A stretch of DNA of 64,000 nucleotides from UBA4742 sp963785815 (GCA_963785815.1 CAWAWN010000002.1:930001-994000), one strand, 5' to 3'; shown: positions 1 to 8,709, counted from the stretch's first letter. The notes: generated by a model from the sequence alone, not told the origin. Translations and numbers: made by a program.

Positions 1-485
1 TCCTGATGCTCGCCCTGGTGGGGTTCCTGCCCCCGACCGATCCGCTCATCACGGCCACGGTGGCGGCCATCGAGGAGGACCTGGTGGTGGACGGCTTCGT
101 CCACCGCTACCGGAACGACCCGGGGGCGGACCGGTCGGACGACGAGGCCGAGGGGAGCGCCGAGGGGATCCACCCGGTGGACGGCCTGCCTCCCGGTGAG
201 GGGGCCTTCCTGCTGTGCTCGTTCTGGTTGGTGGACAACCTCGAGCTGCTGGGCCGCCACGAGGAGGCCGTCGCCATGTTCGAGCGGCTCCTCCGCCTGC
301 GCAACGACGTAGGCTTGCTCTCCGAGGAATGGGACCCGGTGGACGCCAGGATGCTGGGGAACTTCCCTCAGGCCTTCTCACACGTCGGAATGATCAACAC
401 CGCCCGCAACCTCACGCGGGGCCCGGAAGGTCCAGCCATGCACCGGGCCGATCGACCAGGTCGGTCCGAAGGGGGACCGTCCTGA
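1..485 (+). CDS. Glycoside hydrolase family 15 protein, C-terminal part (5' truncated by window edge)
   Basis: The frame is open from the first base, so only the C-terminal ~160 residues are present. The segment PPGEGAFLLCSFWLVDNLEL followed by a helix-rich stretch and MLGNFPQAFSHVGMINTA is the characteristic end of the (alpha/alpha)6 barrel of GH15 glucoamylase/trehalase-like proteins; the Glu in GEGAF corresponds to a catalytic carboxylate of the family. Such proteins hydrolyse alpha-glucosidic bonds of storage glucans or trehalose, usually in the cytoplasm in actinobacteria. After the conserved part there is a ~25-residue Pro/Arg-rich tail. Substrate (trehalose or glucan) cannot be decided from this fragment. 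Confidence 0.8.
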   Translation, partial: LMLALVGFLPPTDPLITATVAAIEEDLVVDGFVHRYRNDPGADRSDDEAEGSAEGIHPVDGLPPGEGAFLLCSFWLVDNLELLGRHEEAVAMFERLLRLRNDVGLLSEEWDPVDARMLGNFPQAFSHVGMINTARNLTRGPEGPAMHRADRPGRSEGGPS

Positions 486-566
486 CCGTGCGGGGGACGC
501 GGGTTCGTCCGGGGTCGTCTCGAACCCGAGGTGATCCGAGTCCCGCGAGGAGTACGAACTCATCCC

Positions 567-1337
567 GTGAAGCTCACCTTGTCTGACCTCAAGGAGCGCA
601 CCGATCGGGTCGAGGTCGACGACATCGACTTCGACGACTTCCGGGCGCAGCCCCTCGATGCGGCCACCCTCCGCTGCCTGCGCTACATGCACGACGTCGA
701 GCACAACACGATCATCTACCTGCGCGACGTGCTGGTCACCGATGCCCACCTCGACCACGAGATCACCTCCTTCCTGACCTTCTGGGCCTTCGAGGAGTAC
801 TTCCACGGCGAGGCCATCGGCCAGGTGCTCGAGGCCCACGGCGAGGCGGGCAGCGACGACCGCGTCCCGGCCGTGCGGCGGTCGTCCCTGCACGATCGGC
901 TGCTGCCCATGAGCACCATGCTGGCCACCCACCTCACCCGCCAGGTTCCGACCGTGCACATGACCTGGGGAGCGGTCAACGAGTGGACGGCCCAGGCCGC
1001 GTACGGCCGCCTGGCCGCCAAGGCCTCCCACCCGACGCTGTCCAAGCTGCTGCACCGCATCATGAAGCAGGAAGGACGCCACATCGACTTCTACGCCAAC
1101 CAGGCCGGCCGTCGGCTCGAGGCCAGCCCCCGCGCCCAGCAGGTCACCCGATGGGCGTTGCGCCGGTTCTGGACCCCGGTGGGTGCGGGCATCAAGGAGC
1201 CCAGCGAGGTGCGGTTCATGGCGCACCACCTGTTCGGCGATGCCGAGGGCGTCCGCGCCGCCCAGCGCATCGACCGCTGCATCGACCGCCTGCCCGGCCT
1301 GGCCGGCCTCCACCTGGCGGTGCGCAACACGAACTGA
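567..1337 (+). CDS. Ferritin-like diiron protein (acyl-ACP-desaturase-like)
   Basis: About 256 residues, all helical. The motifs EEYFHGEA (E-x-x-H type) near residue 75 and KQEGRHIDFY (second E-x-x-H) near residue 165 are the diiron ligand pairs of ferritin-like / acyl-ACP desaturase type enzymes; a further acid in NEWTAQAAYG fits the bridging ligands. The family includes stearoyl-ACP desaturases and other O2-activating oxygenases. I chose the GTG at 567, preceded by a GAGGAG stretch; an alternative GTG at 531 would add 12 residues. It reads towards the TetR gene at 1522 and is separated from it by two repeat units. The exact substrate is unknown. Confidence 0.7.
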   Translation: MKLTLSDLKERTDRVEVDDIDFDDFRAQPLDAATLRCLRYMHDVEHNTIIYLRDVLVTDAHLDHEITSFLTFWAFEEYFHGEAIGQVLEAHGEAGSDDRVPAVRRSSLHDRLLPMSTMLATHLTRQVPTVHMTWGAVNEWTAQAAYGRLAAKASHPTLSKLLHRIMKQEGRHIDFYANQAGRRLEASPRAQQVTRWALRRFWTPVGAGIKEPSEVRFMAHHLFGDAEGVRAAQRIDRCIDRLPGLAGLHLAVRNTN

Positions 1338-1343
1338 CCTCCT

Positions 1344-1515
1344 TGGCCCTTCGGTCGGGCAAGCCTCCCTGCGGGCGCCTTCGGCATCCGGGTCCATCGG
1401 TCCGGCGGCTCCGGCCTGGCGGCCTGCTGGTCTGGCCCTTCGGTCGGGCAAGCCTCGCTGCGGGCGCCTTCGGCATCCGGGTCCATCGGTCCGGCGGCTC
1501 CGGCCTGGCGGCCTG
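1344..1515. repeat. Two tandem copies of an 83-bp intergenic repeat
   Basis: Positions 1344-1426 and 1433-1515 differ at a single base (C or G in AAGCCTCNCTG) and are separated by 6 bases, giving a period of 89. Each unit starts TGGCCCTTCGGTCGGGC, has GCCC...GGGC self-complementarity, and ends CCGGCCTGGCGGCCTG. A third, more diverged copy is at 15731-15815. The pair fills the whole gap between convergent genes (stops at 1337 and 1522), a position suited to a bidirectional terminator or a REP-like element. Confidence 0.85.
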
Positions 1516-1521
1516 CGCCTC

Positions 1522-2160
1522 CTATGAGACGGGTGAGGGCTCCAGGGCGACGACGGCGGGGACCAGGAAGGTGGCGATGAGGCGCCGCTCGTCATCGGGT
1601 GAGTGCGGTTCGGGACCCTCCACCGTGAGCAGCGACAGGATGGCCCGCAGGATCCACTCCGACAGCTCGTCGATGTCGAGCTCGGCGCGGACCAACCCCG
1701 CGGCCTGCGCACTGCCCAGGGGCTCGTGCCACTCGCACAGCACGGTCTGGAACAGCAGCTCGCTCGCCCCCGAGATGGTGGCGGAGATCCCTCCGGACTC
1801 CCGATCGAGCAGGGTCTCGAGCTTGGGGTCGTGACGGATGGCGTCGAGCAGGTAGGCCGCGGACTGCACGAGCGCGTCGGCGAACCCGCTGGGCGTGTCG
1901 GCCCCCACGAAGAAGTCGCCCAGGGAGTGCTCCATCGAGCGGCTCAGGCTGGACAGCAGCACCTCGAGGACCAGCTCGTCGCGCCCGGGGAAGTACCGGT
2001 AGATCGTGGCTCGGGACACCTGGGCCTGGCTGGCCACGTCCTCGAGCGTCGTCTTGGCCAGCCCGAAGCGGGTGATGCAGGCGTCGGCCGCCTCGATGAG
2101 GCGCTCCTTGGCCGCCTGGGCATCGGCAGGGACGTCGTCGCCCCAGCGCAGCCTGTTCAT
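1522..2160 (-). CDS. TetR/AcrR family transcriptional regulator
   Basis: About 212 residues. The N-terminal helix-turn-helix is clear: LIEAADACITRFGLAKTTLE, then VASQAQVSRATIYRYFPGRD, the classic TetR recognition helix. The C-terminal ligand-binding domain is not specific. The ATG at 2160 is preferred; an upstream in-frame start would place nine extra residues in the shared promoter region. It is transcribed divergently from the diiron protein at 2306, with a 145-bp gap between them, so it probably controls that gene and itself. The ligand is unknown; actinobacterial TetRs next to desaturase-like genes often respond to acyl-CoAs, but this is only inference. Confidence 0.85.
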   Translation of the reverse strand: MNRLRWGDDVPADAQAAKERLIEAADACITRFGLAKTTLEDVASQAQVSRATIYRYFPGRDELVLEVLLSSLSRSMEHSLGDFFVGADTPSGFADALVQSAAYLLDAIRHDPKLETLLDRESGGISATISGASELLFQTVLCEWHEPLGSAQAAGLVRAELDIDELSEWILRAILSLLTVEGPEPHSPDDERRLIATFLVPAVVALEPSPVS

Positions 2161-2305
2161 CGCGCCGAGCCTACCGATCGCCGGGTGTGACATGTGTCCA
2201 CGGCCCTATGCGACATTCGACGGGATTCGTATCATTGTCGGAACGAGGGGGATTCGGCTCACAGAGCCGGATCATCCGTGCGACCACCAGGGGGAACCCA
2301 AGCCG

Positions 2306-3439
2306 ATGCCCGAGTACTCGTCCTACCAGGAGCTCATCGACCGCGACGGGGCCAACGACCTCGACGCCATCCTGAGCGTCCCCAACCGGTACCTCGGTGC
2401 CGACGCGACGGTGGTGGCCGACGGGGCGGCGGCCATCTTCACCTGGGACTACGACAAGGGCGCCCGGCCCGGGCTCAACAAGCTCTACGAGAAGGCCAAG
2501 ACCTCGCAGTGGAACGGCGAGACCGACCTGGACTGGTCGATCGACGTCGACCAGGAGGCCGTCGCCGTCCACGCCAACGGGGCCGAGCCCGACTGGGCGG
2601 CCATGGACTTCGACCCGACCGGCACCCCGCTGGCCACCTGGGGCTCGAAGGAGTGGATCCAGTGGGGGATCGAGCAGCAGAACTGGACGCTCAGCCAGTT
2701 CATGCACGGCGAGCAGGGCGCCCTGCTGTGCACGGCCAAGATCGTCGAGACGGTGCCGTGGATCGACGCCAAGTACTACGCGTCCACCCAGGTGATGGAC
2801 GAGGCCCGCCACGTCGAGGTGTTCGCCCGCTACCTCGACACCAAGCTGTCGGGCCACTACCCGCTGAACACGCACCTGGGCCTGCTGCTCGAGGACATCA
2901 TCGGTGACAGCCGGTGGGACATGACGTACCTGGGCATGCAGATCATGGTCGAAGGCCTGGCCCTGGCCGCCTTCGGCTTCATGCACTCGCTCACGCCCGA
3001 CCCGCTGCTCAAGCAGCTGCTGCGCTACGTCATGAGCGACGAGGCCCGCCACGTGGCCTTCGGCGTGCTGACGCTGAAGGAGTACTACGGCGAGCTGACC
3101 GAGGCCGAGCTGCGCGAGCGCCAGGAGTTCGCCTTCGAGGCTGCGGTGCGCATGCGTGACCGCCTGCTGGCCGTCGAGGTGTGGGAGCGCATGGGCGTCG
3201 ACCCGGCCGAGGTCATCAAGCGCATGCGCGGCGACAAGCTCGAAGACCCGTTCCAGCAGATGCTGTTCGCCAAGATCGTGCCCAACTGCAAGAAGCTGGG
3301 TCTGCTCGACGCTGGCGCCACCGCGGGCAAGCCCGGATGGCTGCGGGAGCGGTTCACCGAGATCGGGGTCATCCAGTTCGAGGACTGGGCCGACACCGAG
3401 GAGGAGTACGCCGCCTTCGCCCTCGGCCAGGAGCTCTGA
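2306..3439 (+). CDS. Ferritin-like diiron oxygenase-like protein
   Basis: 377 residues. Two matching diiron sites are visible: an EQGALL helix followed by MDEARHVEVF at about residue 167, and later MVEGLALAAFGF with SDEARHVAFGVL at about residue 250. The repeated D-E-A-R-H motif is typical of ribonucleotide-reductase-like / ferritin-like oxygenases found in actinobacterial lipid and secondary metabolism. The ATG at 2306 is supported by GGGGGAA upstream and by the conserved-looking N-terminus. It is divergent from the TetR gene at 1522 and followed directly by a hairpin. The preceding diiron protein at 567 belongs to the same broad fold but is not a close paralogue. The reaction is not known. 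Confidence 0.75.
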   Translation: MPEYSSYQELIDRDGANDLDAILSVPNRYLGADATVVADGAAAIFTWDYDKGARPGLNKLYEKAKTSQWNGETDLDWSIDVDQEAVAVHANGAEPDWAAMDFDPTGTPLATWGSKEWIQWGIEQQNWTLSQFMHGEQGALLCTAKIVETVPWIDAKYYASTQVMDEARHVEVFARYLDTKLSGHYPLNTHLGLLLEDIIGDSRWDMTYLGMQIMVEGLALAAFGFMHSLTPDPLLKQLLRYVMSDEARHVAFGVLTLKEYYGELTEAELRERQEFAFEAAVRMRDRLLAVEVWERMGVDPAEVIKRMRGDKLEDPFQQMLFAKIVPNCKKLGLLDAGATAGKPGWLRERFTEIGVIQFEDWADTEEEYAAFALGQEL

Positions 3440-3445
3440 TCTCCG

Positions 3446-3467
3446 GCCCGGCGACAATCCGCCGGGC
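3446..3467 (+). terminator. GC-rich hairpin after the diiron oxygenase gene
   Basis: Perfect inverted repeat GCCCGGCG (3446-3453) - 6-nt loop - CGCCGGGC (3460-3467), starting six bases after the stop codon, followed at once by a smaller GGGC-TTC-GCCC hairpin. There is no T tract, as is common for actinobacterial terminators. Confidence 0.6.
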
Positions 3468-3614
3468 GGGCTTCGCCCATCCGGGTGTCACCCTGCGAGC
3501 GGCTGCGCCCTGCTCCGCCGCATGGAGGGGGATGGCTGGGCCCGACAGGTAGTCACATTCCAGTAACACGGCCGATCTGGAGCCGACACCTTCCGAGGCT
3601 TAGGATGCGCCGGC

Positions 3615-3630
3615 GTGCCCATGGGGGCAC
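3615..3630 (+). other. Short hairpin in the leader of the trkA pair
   Basis: GTGCCC (3615-3620) - ATGG - GGGCAC (3625-3630), 30 bases before the GTG start. It could lie in the 5' untranslated RNA. I see no c-di-AMP (ydaO) riboswitch core here. Confidence 0.35.
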
Positions 3631-3660
3631 CCACCCCCGCGGTCCAGGAGAACACCAGTC

Positions 3661-4332
3661 GTGCACGTCGTCGTAGTCGGTTGTGGCCGTGTCGGTTCCG
3701 GCCTGGCCGCCACCCTCGAGAACCAGGGCCACTCGGTGGCCGTCATCGACCGCCGGGCCCAAGCCTTCCGCCGGCTGCCCGATGGCTTCAGCGGCAAGAA
3801 GGTGGTGGGGGTCGGGTTCGACCGGGCCCGCCTCGACGAGGCCGGCATCGCCGAGGCCGGGGCGCTGGCCGCGGTCACCAACGGCGACAACTCCAACATC
3901 GTGGTGGCCCGCGTGGCCCGCGAGGCCTTCCAGATCGACCGGGTGGTGGCCCGCATCTACGATGCCCGCCGCGCCGCCATCTACGAGCGGCTGGGCATCC
4001 CGACGGTGGCCACCGTGCAGTGGACCACCGAGCGCGTGCTGCGGCGCATCCTGCCCGACAGCACCCAGGGCGTCGAGTGGATCGATCCCAGCGCCAAGGT
4101 GTGCATGGTCGAGCGGGCTCTGCCCGGGCACTGGGCGGGCAAGCGGCTGCTCGACCTCGACTTCGACGGCATGAGCCGGGTGGTGGGGGTCACCCGGCTG
4201 GGTGAGACGCAGGTGCCGTCCGGTGCCCTCATCGGCCAGGAGGGCGACATGGTCTTCCTGTCGGTGGCCGGTGACCGCATCGACGAGCTCGACGAGCAGC
4301 TGGCCCGCGTGCCGGAGAAGGGAGCGCACTGA
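3661..4332 (+). CDS. TrkA-family potassium uptake regulator (first of a pair)
   Basis: 223 residues. An N-terminal Rossmann fold with VVVGCGRVGSGLA (GxGxxG) and an acidic-to-polar strand end VAVIDRR forms a TrkA-N (RCK) nucleotide-binding domain, followed by a TrkA-C domain from about residue 140. These cytoplasmic subunits gate Trk/Ktr K+ channels in response to NAD(H), ATP or c-di-AMP. It starts with GTG at 3661. The stop overlaps the ATG of the next TrkA gene (TGATG), so the two are translationally coupled, like the CeoB/CeoC pair of mycobacteria. No membrane subunit is encoded next door. Confidence 0.85.
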   Translation: MHVVVVGCGRVGSGLAATLENQGHSVAVIDRRAQAFRRLPDGFSGKKVVGVGFDRARLDEAGIAEAGALAAVTNGDNSNIVVARVAREAFQIDRVVARIYDARRAAIYERLGIPTVATVQWTTERVLRRILPDSTQGVEWIDPSAKVCMVERALPGHWAGKRLLDLDFDGMSRVVGVTRLGETQVPSGALIGQEGDMVFLSVAGDRIDELDEQLARVPEKGAH

Positions 4333-5000
4333 TGCGAGTCGTGATCGCCGGCGGAGGCAACGTGGGCACCTACATCGCGGCCGAGCTCGAACGCGTCGGC
4401 CACGACGTGCTGATCGTCGAGGTCGACCCGGATCGCGTCGAGTGGGGGGTGAGCCGCCACGAACCCTCGGGCGTGTCGTGGCTGCAGGCCGACGCCTGCG
4501 AGGTCTCCGAGTTCGTGTTGGCCGACCCGGGCAAGGCCGACGTGGTCGTGGCCGTGACCGGCGACGACGAGGACAACCTGGTCATCTCCCTGGTGGCCAA
4601 GCAGGAGTTCGGGGTGCCCCGGGTGGTGGCCCGCATCAACAACCCGGCCAACCGCTGGCTGTTCAACGAGAACTGGGGCGTCGACGTGTCGGTGTCGACC
4701 CCGCACCTGCTCACCGCCCTGGTCGAGGAGGCCGTGTCGGTGGGCAGCCTGGTCCGCCTGCTGTCGTTCGGCAACGACGCCGTGCGCCTCTCCGAGGTCA
4801 CCCTGGCCCCCGATTCGCCCGCCGACTCCAAGGCCATCAAGGACCTGGGCCTGCCCCGTGACTCCACGGTGGTGGCCGTCCTCCGCGGCGACCACGTGAC
4901 CGTGCCCCGGGGCGACACCGTCATGTACGCCGGTGATGAGATCGTCGTGCTGGTCACCGAGGAGAGCGAAGAGGACGTCCGCCGCATCCTCGTCGGCTGA
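4332..5000 (+). CDS. TrkA-family potassium uptake regulator (second of a pair)
   Basis: 222 residues with VVIAGGGNVGTYIAAEL (GxGxxG) at the N-terminus and VLIVEVDPDR after beta-2, giving a TrkA-N domain, then a TrkA-C domain (SKAIKDLGLPRDSTVVAVLR) in the last third. Its start overlaps the stop of the first TrkA gene by one base. Together they would form a hetero-oligomeric RCK ring on a Trk/Ktr K+ transporter located elsewhere. The two paralogues are diverged, which argues for an old, functional pair rather than a recent duplication. Confidence 0.85.
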   Translation: MRVVIAGGGNVGTYIAAELERVGHDVLIVEVDPDRVEWGVSRHEPSGVSWLQADACEVSEFVLADPGKADVVVAVTGDDEDNLVISLVAKQEFGVPRVVARINNPANRWLFNENWGVDVSVSTPHLLTALVEEAVSVGSLVRLLSFGNDAVRLSEVTLAPDSPADSKAIKDLGLPRDSTVVAVLRGDHVTVPRGDTVMYAGDEIVVLVTEESEEDVRRILVG

Positions 5001-5111
5001 TCAAGCCCCGCCCAAGGGAAATGGGCATCTTTGCGCCGCTCGTTTCGCGCATTTCGCCGCCCAGTTCTGACCAGCGGTGCGCAAGCGTTGCCAGGACCAC
5101 GGGGCGGCGGC

Positions 5112-5136
5112 ATACTCCCACCTGAGAGGGGAGTAT
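5112..5136. promoter_or_regulatory. Inverted repeat ATACTCCC-N9-GGGAGTAT
   Basis: Perfect 8-bp arms at 5112-5119 and 5129-5136 lie in the 230-bp gap between the TrkA pair and the PGPGW gene. The sequence is more AT-rich than its surroundings. It could be an operator for the downstream gene or a weak terminator hairpin; nothing identifies the protein that would bind it. Confidence 0.4.
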
Positions 5137-5230
5137 CCCAGCTCGGTGGTGTCGTCAGCACGGTCGTGATGCGACCCGGTGCCATCGGTCCCTCGGCCTG
5201 CGGCCGTCGGACGGGAGAGACCTCCGGTCG

Positions 5231-5728
5231 GTGACGGCACCCGCCGTCGCCCGGGTTGCGTCGACCCCCGGAGCTCTCGTGAACCAGCCTCCCGCATCTC
5301 CCATCGACCACCCGCCGTCCTCGCTGGGCGCTGGTCGCACCGAGCCCGGGCCATCGGACGACGAGCGGCCCATCGACGACCTGGTCGAGTGGGCCGTCGA
5401 GGCCGAGATCGAGACCAGCCACGAGGTCACCGAGGCCGAGGCCGAGCGGGGGCTCGTCCGGCGGATGGCGCGCATCGTGGCCGGGCTCAGCCTGGTCGTG
5501 GTGGGCATCTTCCTGTTGGTGCTGCCCGGGCCCGGCCTCATCACCATCGCCGCCGGGCTGGCCCTGCTCTCGCGCGACGTGCCCTTCGCCCGCCGGTGGC
5601 TGGCCATCGTGCGCCGCCGCATCCCCGAGAGCGAGGACGGCGAGGTGGCGGGCTGGGTGATCGTGGTGTCGGTGGCGCTGCTGGTGGCCAGTCTGGGCGG
5701 TTCCCTGACCTGGGTCCTGGTGCGCTAG
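5231..5728 (+). CDS. PGPGW-family membrane protein
   Basis: 165 residues. A ~75-residue acidic, Pro-rich cytoplasmic N-terminus precedes two closely spaced hydrophobic segments (IVAGLSLVVVGIFLLVL and LITIAAGLALL) joined by LPGPG, then RDVPFARRWL, the hallmark of the PGPGW putative transmembrane family; a third hydrophobic helix ends the protein. Function is unknown in all members. GTG 5231 follows GGGAGAG; an alternative GTG at 5279 with a GGAG six bases upstream is equally plausible. Its stop codon overlaps the stop of the convergent amidohydrolase gene. Confidence 0.7.
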   Translation: MTAPAVARVASTPGALVNQPPASPIDHPPSSLGAGRTEPGPSDDERPIDDLVEWAVEAEIETSHEVTEAEAERGLVRRMARIVAGLSLVVVGIFLLVLPGPGLITIAAGLALLSRDVPFARRWLAIVRRRIPESEDGEVAGWVIVVSVALLVASLGGSLTWVLVR

Positions 5729-6978
5729 TAGACCTCGACGCCGGTGAGCCAGGGGCGGCCGGCCTTGGCCAGCGGCTCCCACTTGGCCAGGTCGTGGCCG
5801 TCCTGGCCCAGCTCCTCGGGCGTCGGTCCGATCCGGTCGACCAACGCGGCCAGCTTGGCCGGCTCGAAGTTGTAGACGGTGGCTGCGTTGGTGCCCAGGA
5901 TCTCGGCCGTCTCGTCGATGGGGATGTCGCAGAAGGCGTTGCGCAGGAACTCGCGGGTGTGGGGCCAGGTGCCCTCGGGGTGGGGGAAGTCGTTGCCCCA
6001 CATGATGTTGCCCACCCCGATCTCGTAGCGCCGGGCCAGCTCGCGGCGACGCGTGTTGGAGGCCCCGATGAAGCAGTTGCGGTCGAAGTACTCGCTCGGT
6101 CGCATCGACAGGTGCGCGGTGAGCTGGGTGCCCAGCTTCCGCGAGCCGTGCTCGCGGTCGAAGACGGTGTCCATCATCCACAGCAGGTCGGCGGCCCAGA
6201 AGGCGCCGCACTCGGTGACCACGAACTTGAGCTGCGGGAACTGCTCGAACACCCCCGACCAGATCAGGAAGTGCAGCGGGCGGGCCGACCACCAGCGCAC
6301 CTCGGTGGTGTACATGCCCACATGGGGTCCGTAGCTGGCCTTGTCGGCCGCGCCGGAGTGCACGTGCACCGGCAGGTCGCGCTCCTGGCAGACGGCCCAG
6401 ATGGGGTGGTAGCGCTCGTCGTGGTACGGCGCGTACGGCTCCCACATGGACGGGATGAGGATGCCGCCCCGCAGACCCGAGTCGTGGGCCCGGGCGATCT
6501 CGGCCACGGCCGCGTCGATGTCGTCGAGGATCGGGACCAGCGCCACCCCGGCGCGCCGATCGGGGCTGGTGGCGCACAGCTCGGCCAGCCAACGGTTGTG
6601 GGCCCGGGCGCCGGCCATGGCCAGCTCGGGGGCGTGGTCGCCCGAGGCGCTCAGCCCGGCTCCGAACGGCGCCGAGGCGCCGGAGGACACGGCGTCGGCG
6701 TCGGGGAACAGCACCTCGCCGGCCACGCCGTCCGCGTCCAGCTCGAGGTCGCGGCGGGTGGCGTCCCAGCCGCCCCGCAGGCCCTCCTCGTTCTCGGCGG
6801 CCCACTCCTGGGCGAACTCCTGGTTGATCATCCCCCGGGCGGCCAGCTCGATCATGCGGGCCCGGTCGGCCAGGTGGGCGTCGAAGGCCTCGTGGTACCG
6901 GGGCTCGAGCCAGTCCCGGTACTCGGCGTTGGGCAGGCCGGCGTGGCAGTCGGCCGAGATGACCAGGTAGTGGCTCAT
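5725..6978 (-). CDS. Amidohydrolase family 2 (TIM-barrel metal hydrolase/decarboxylase)
   Basis: 417 residues. The N-terminus VISADCHAG carries the metal-binding D-x-H of the amidohydrolase-2 family; PVHVHSG (barrel His), VTECG and WGNDFPHPEG near residue 330 supply the remaining ligands. Members hydrolyse C-N or C-C bonds or decarboxylate aromatic acids (ACMSD-like). It is the last gene of a leftward operon and overlaps the upstream SDR gene by ATGA. A paralogue of the same architecture (8792-10078) is in the same operon, so the two may act on successive or stereochemically different intermediates. The substrate cannot be read from sequence. Confidence 0.85.
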   Translation of the reverse strand: MSHYLVISADCHAGLPNAEYRDWLEPRYHEAFDAHLADRARMIELAARGMINQEFAQEWAAENEEGLRGGWDATRRDLELDADGVAGEVLFPDADAVSSGASAPFGAGLSASGDHAPELAMAGARAHNRWLAELCATSPDRRAGVALVPILDDIDAAVAEIARAHDSGLRGGILIPSMWEPYAPYHDERYHPIWAVCQERDLPVHVHSGAADKASYGPHVGMYTTEVRWWSARPLHFLIWSGVFEQFPQLKFVVTECGAFWAADLLWMMDTVFDREHGSRKLGTQLTAHLSMRPSEYFDRNCFIGASNTRRRELARRYEIGVGNIMWGNDFPHPEGTWPHTREFLRNAFCDIPIDETAEILGTNAATVYNFEPAKLAALVDRIGPTPEELGQDGHDLAKWEPLAKAGRPWLTGVEVY

Positions 6979-7886
6979 GCGTCGGTTCCTCGGTGGGTCG
7001 GGGCGGGTTGGTTCACGTCGCGCAGGTAGTCGGGGTTCGTTCGATCCAGCATCGACTGGGATCGGGCTCGGATCTTGGCGTCGCCCGAGTCGGACTCGGG
7101 CAGGATCCAGAACTGGTCGGCCCGGATGGCGTCGACCACCCGGTCGGCCACCTCCTCGACGGGGGTGAGCTCGAGGGGCATGCCGGCCGCCGCCATACGA
7201 GCCTCCATGGCCTCGAAGCTCGACGGCGGCGTCGAGCGGGGGATCGGGTTCTCGAACTCGGGGGGCCGGTTGCGCCACGAGGTGAACAGCCCGGTGCGGA
7301 GCATGTGCGGGCCGGGGAACAGCACCGACGCCCCGATGGGGGCGCCGACCGATTGCAGCTGGCCGTAGAGGCACTCGGTGATGGTGACCACGCCGGCCTT
7401 GGTCAGGGCGTAGATGGGCGTGCTGGGCATGGGCGACACCCCGCCGTTGCCCGACGAGGTGTTGACCACGTGGCCGGGCTCGCCGCCCTCCAGCATGGCC
7501 GGCACGAACGCCTTGATGCCGTGGATCACGCCCCACACGTTCACGGCCAGGGCCCAGCCCCAGTCGTTGAGCTGGTGGTCCCACAGGTGACCCTCGGCCC
7601 CACCACCGACCCCGGCGTTGTTGCACAGCACGTGGACGGCGCCGAACCGGTCGTAGGCCTGGTCTCGCAGGGCCGCCACCGAGTCGAAGTCGGTCACGTC
7701 GGTGCGGACCCCGACGACGTCGAGCCCGTCGGCCGCCAGTTCGGCCACGGCGGCCTCGAGCACCGGGGCCTCCACGTCGGCCAGCACCACGCGCATGCCC
7801 TCGGCCGCGAAGCGCACGCCCATGGCGCGGCCCACCCCGCTGGCGCCCCCGGTGACCACCGCCACCCGACCCGACAGGTCCTCCAT
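6975..7886 (-). CDS. Short-chain dehydrogenase/reductase
   Basis: 303 residues. VVTGGASGVGRAMG (TGxxxGxG), NNAGVGGG, the active-site serine at NTSSGNGG and YALTKAG (YxxxK) define a classical SDR that would oxidise or reduce an alcohol/ketone with NAD(P). The start is the ATG at 7886; an upstream in-frame ATG would include 24 unlikely residues. It overlaps the amidohydrolase start by four bases, indicating coupling. The C-terminal extension of ~40 residues with FWILPESDSGDAKIRARS is as in larger actinobacterial SDRs seen next to amidohydrolases. Confidence 0.85.
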   Translation of the reverse strand: MEDLSGRVAVVTGGASGVGRAMGVRFAAEGMRVVLADVEAPVLEAAVAELAADGLDVVGVRTDVTDFDSVAALRDQAYDRFGAVHVLCNNAGVGGGAEGHLWDHQLNDWGWALAVNVWGVIHGIKAFVPAMLEGGEPGHVVNTSSGNGGVSPMPSTPIYALTKAGVVTITECLYGQLQSVGAPIGASVLFPGPHMLRTGLFTSWRNRPPEFENPIPRSTPPSSFEAMEARMAAAGMPLELTPVEEVADRVVDAIRADQFWILPESDSGDAKIRARSQSMLDRTNPDYLRDVNQPAPTHRGTDA

Positions 7887-7926
7887 CAAAGGCGCTCCCT
7901 CAGCTCGTGGTCTCGCGTCGTGTCCC

Positions 7927-8709
7927 TCACCTGGTGCCCGTGGGGGCCAGGTCGTCATAGCGCTGGTGCACGTAGGGCAGCACGTCGGCGGCCGGCACCC
8001 GGGCCACGATCTCGCCGCGCTGGACGCTGCGCTTCTGCCCCACGGTCAGGCTCACGATCCGGCGCACCGGCAGGTCGGCCACCGGGTCGAACGGCGATTC
8101 GCGCAGGGTGATCTCACCCTCGACCGACTCGAGCTCGCGGGTGGTGTCGGTGCGGCGGCAATAGACCAGCGACGCGTCCTGATCGAGCCCGTGGCCGTCG
8201 GGGGCGCGCAGGAACTTCAGGTAGAAGTCGACGCGCTCCACGTCGGGTGGCGGCTCCAGGCGTCCGGTGACCCGACCCACGATCTCGACGAAGGTGACGC
8301 CGAGGCGGGTGAAGGTGCCGGTGATGGCGTCGCCGTCGCGCACCAGCTCGACCTGGCCGAGCTTCTTGGGCTCCCCGAACGTCTCGCGTCCGCCGATGAC
8401 CGACTGCTCGGTGGTCATGGGCATCACCAGCGGGTAGTAGCCGACGGTGTCGCCGTGGGTGGCGCGCACGGCGAACGTGCCGGCCCCGAAGGGAGGCCGT
8501 CCCTCGCCCAGATCGACGGTGGCCACCGACACCCGCACCAGGGGCTGGTCCGACGGCGACAGCGGCGGCGGCAGCACGGCGGCGATGAGGTCGGGATCGG
8601 TCTCGTAGCTGGCGGTCAGCGAGGTCGACCAGGCCCCGACCGACGTGGCCTTGACCTCCCGGTCCTCGAGCTGCGCCGCGGTGCGGGCGCCGTAGCGGAT
8701 CTGGGCCAT
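7927..8709 (-). CDS. Acetoacetate decarboxylase family protein
   Basis: 260 residues. GRETFGEPKKLGQVEL near residue 105 matches the motif that carries the Schiff-base lysine in acetoacetate decarboxylases, and VGYYPLVMPMT and LYLKFLRAPDG-like beta strands fit the fold. Known members decarboxylate acetoacetate or act as aldolase/dehydratases on beta-keto acids. The gene lies 40 bp upstream of the SDR and in the middle of the catabolic operon, so it probably handles a keto acid made by the SDR/P450/amidohydrolase enzymes. The exact reaction is unproven. Confidence 0.8.
   Translation of the reverse strand: MAQIRYGARTAAQLEDREVKATSVGAWSTSLTASYETDPDLIAAVLPPPLSPSDQPLVRVSVATVDLGEGRPPFGAGTFAVRATHGDTVGYYPLVMPMTTEQSVIGGRETFGEPKKLGQVELVRDGDAITGTFTRLGVTFVEIVGRVTGRLEPPPDVERVDFYLKFLRAPDGHGLDQDASLVYCRRTDTTRELESVEGEITLRESPFDPVADLPVRRIVSLTVGQKRSVQRGEIVARVPAADVLPYVHQRYDDLAPTGTR

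Noticed and set aside
378..1712. Long antisense open frames opposite many genes (for example 378-1712, 4370-6805, 52257-55163)
   Set aside because: High GC gives long frames on all strands; these have Arg/Pro/Gly-rich or low-information translations, no family motifs, and lie opposite clearly conserved genes.
2161..2305. CGACA...TGTCG inverted repeat as TetR operator upstream of the diiron gene
   Set aside because: Arms are only 5 bp with a 20-bp spacer and do not extend; not distinguishable from chance in this base composition.
3440..3660. c-di-AMP (ydaO) riboswitch upstream of the TrkA pair
   Set aside because: Only a short hairpin is visible; the conserved ydaO core elements were not found by eye. 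A covariance-model search would be needed to exclude it fully.
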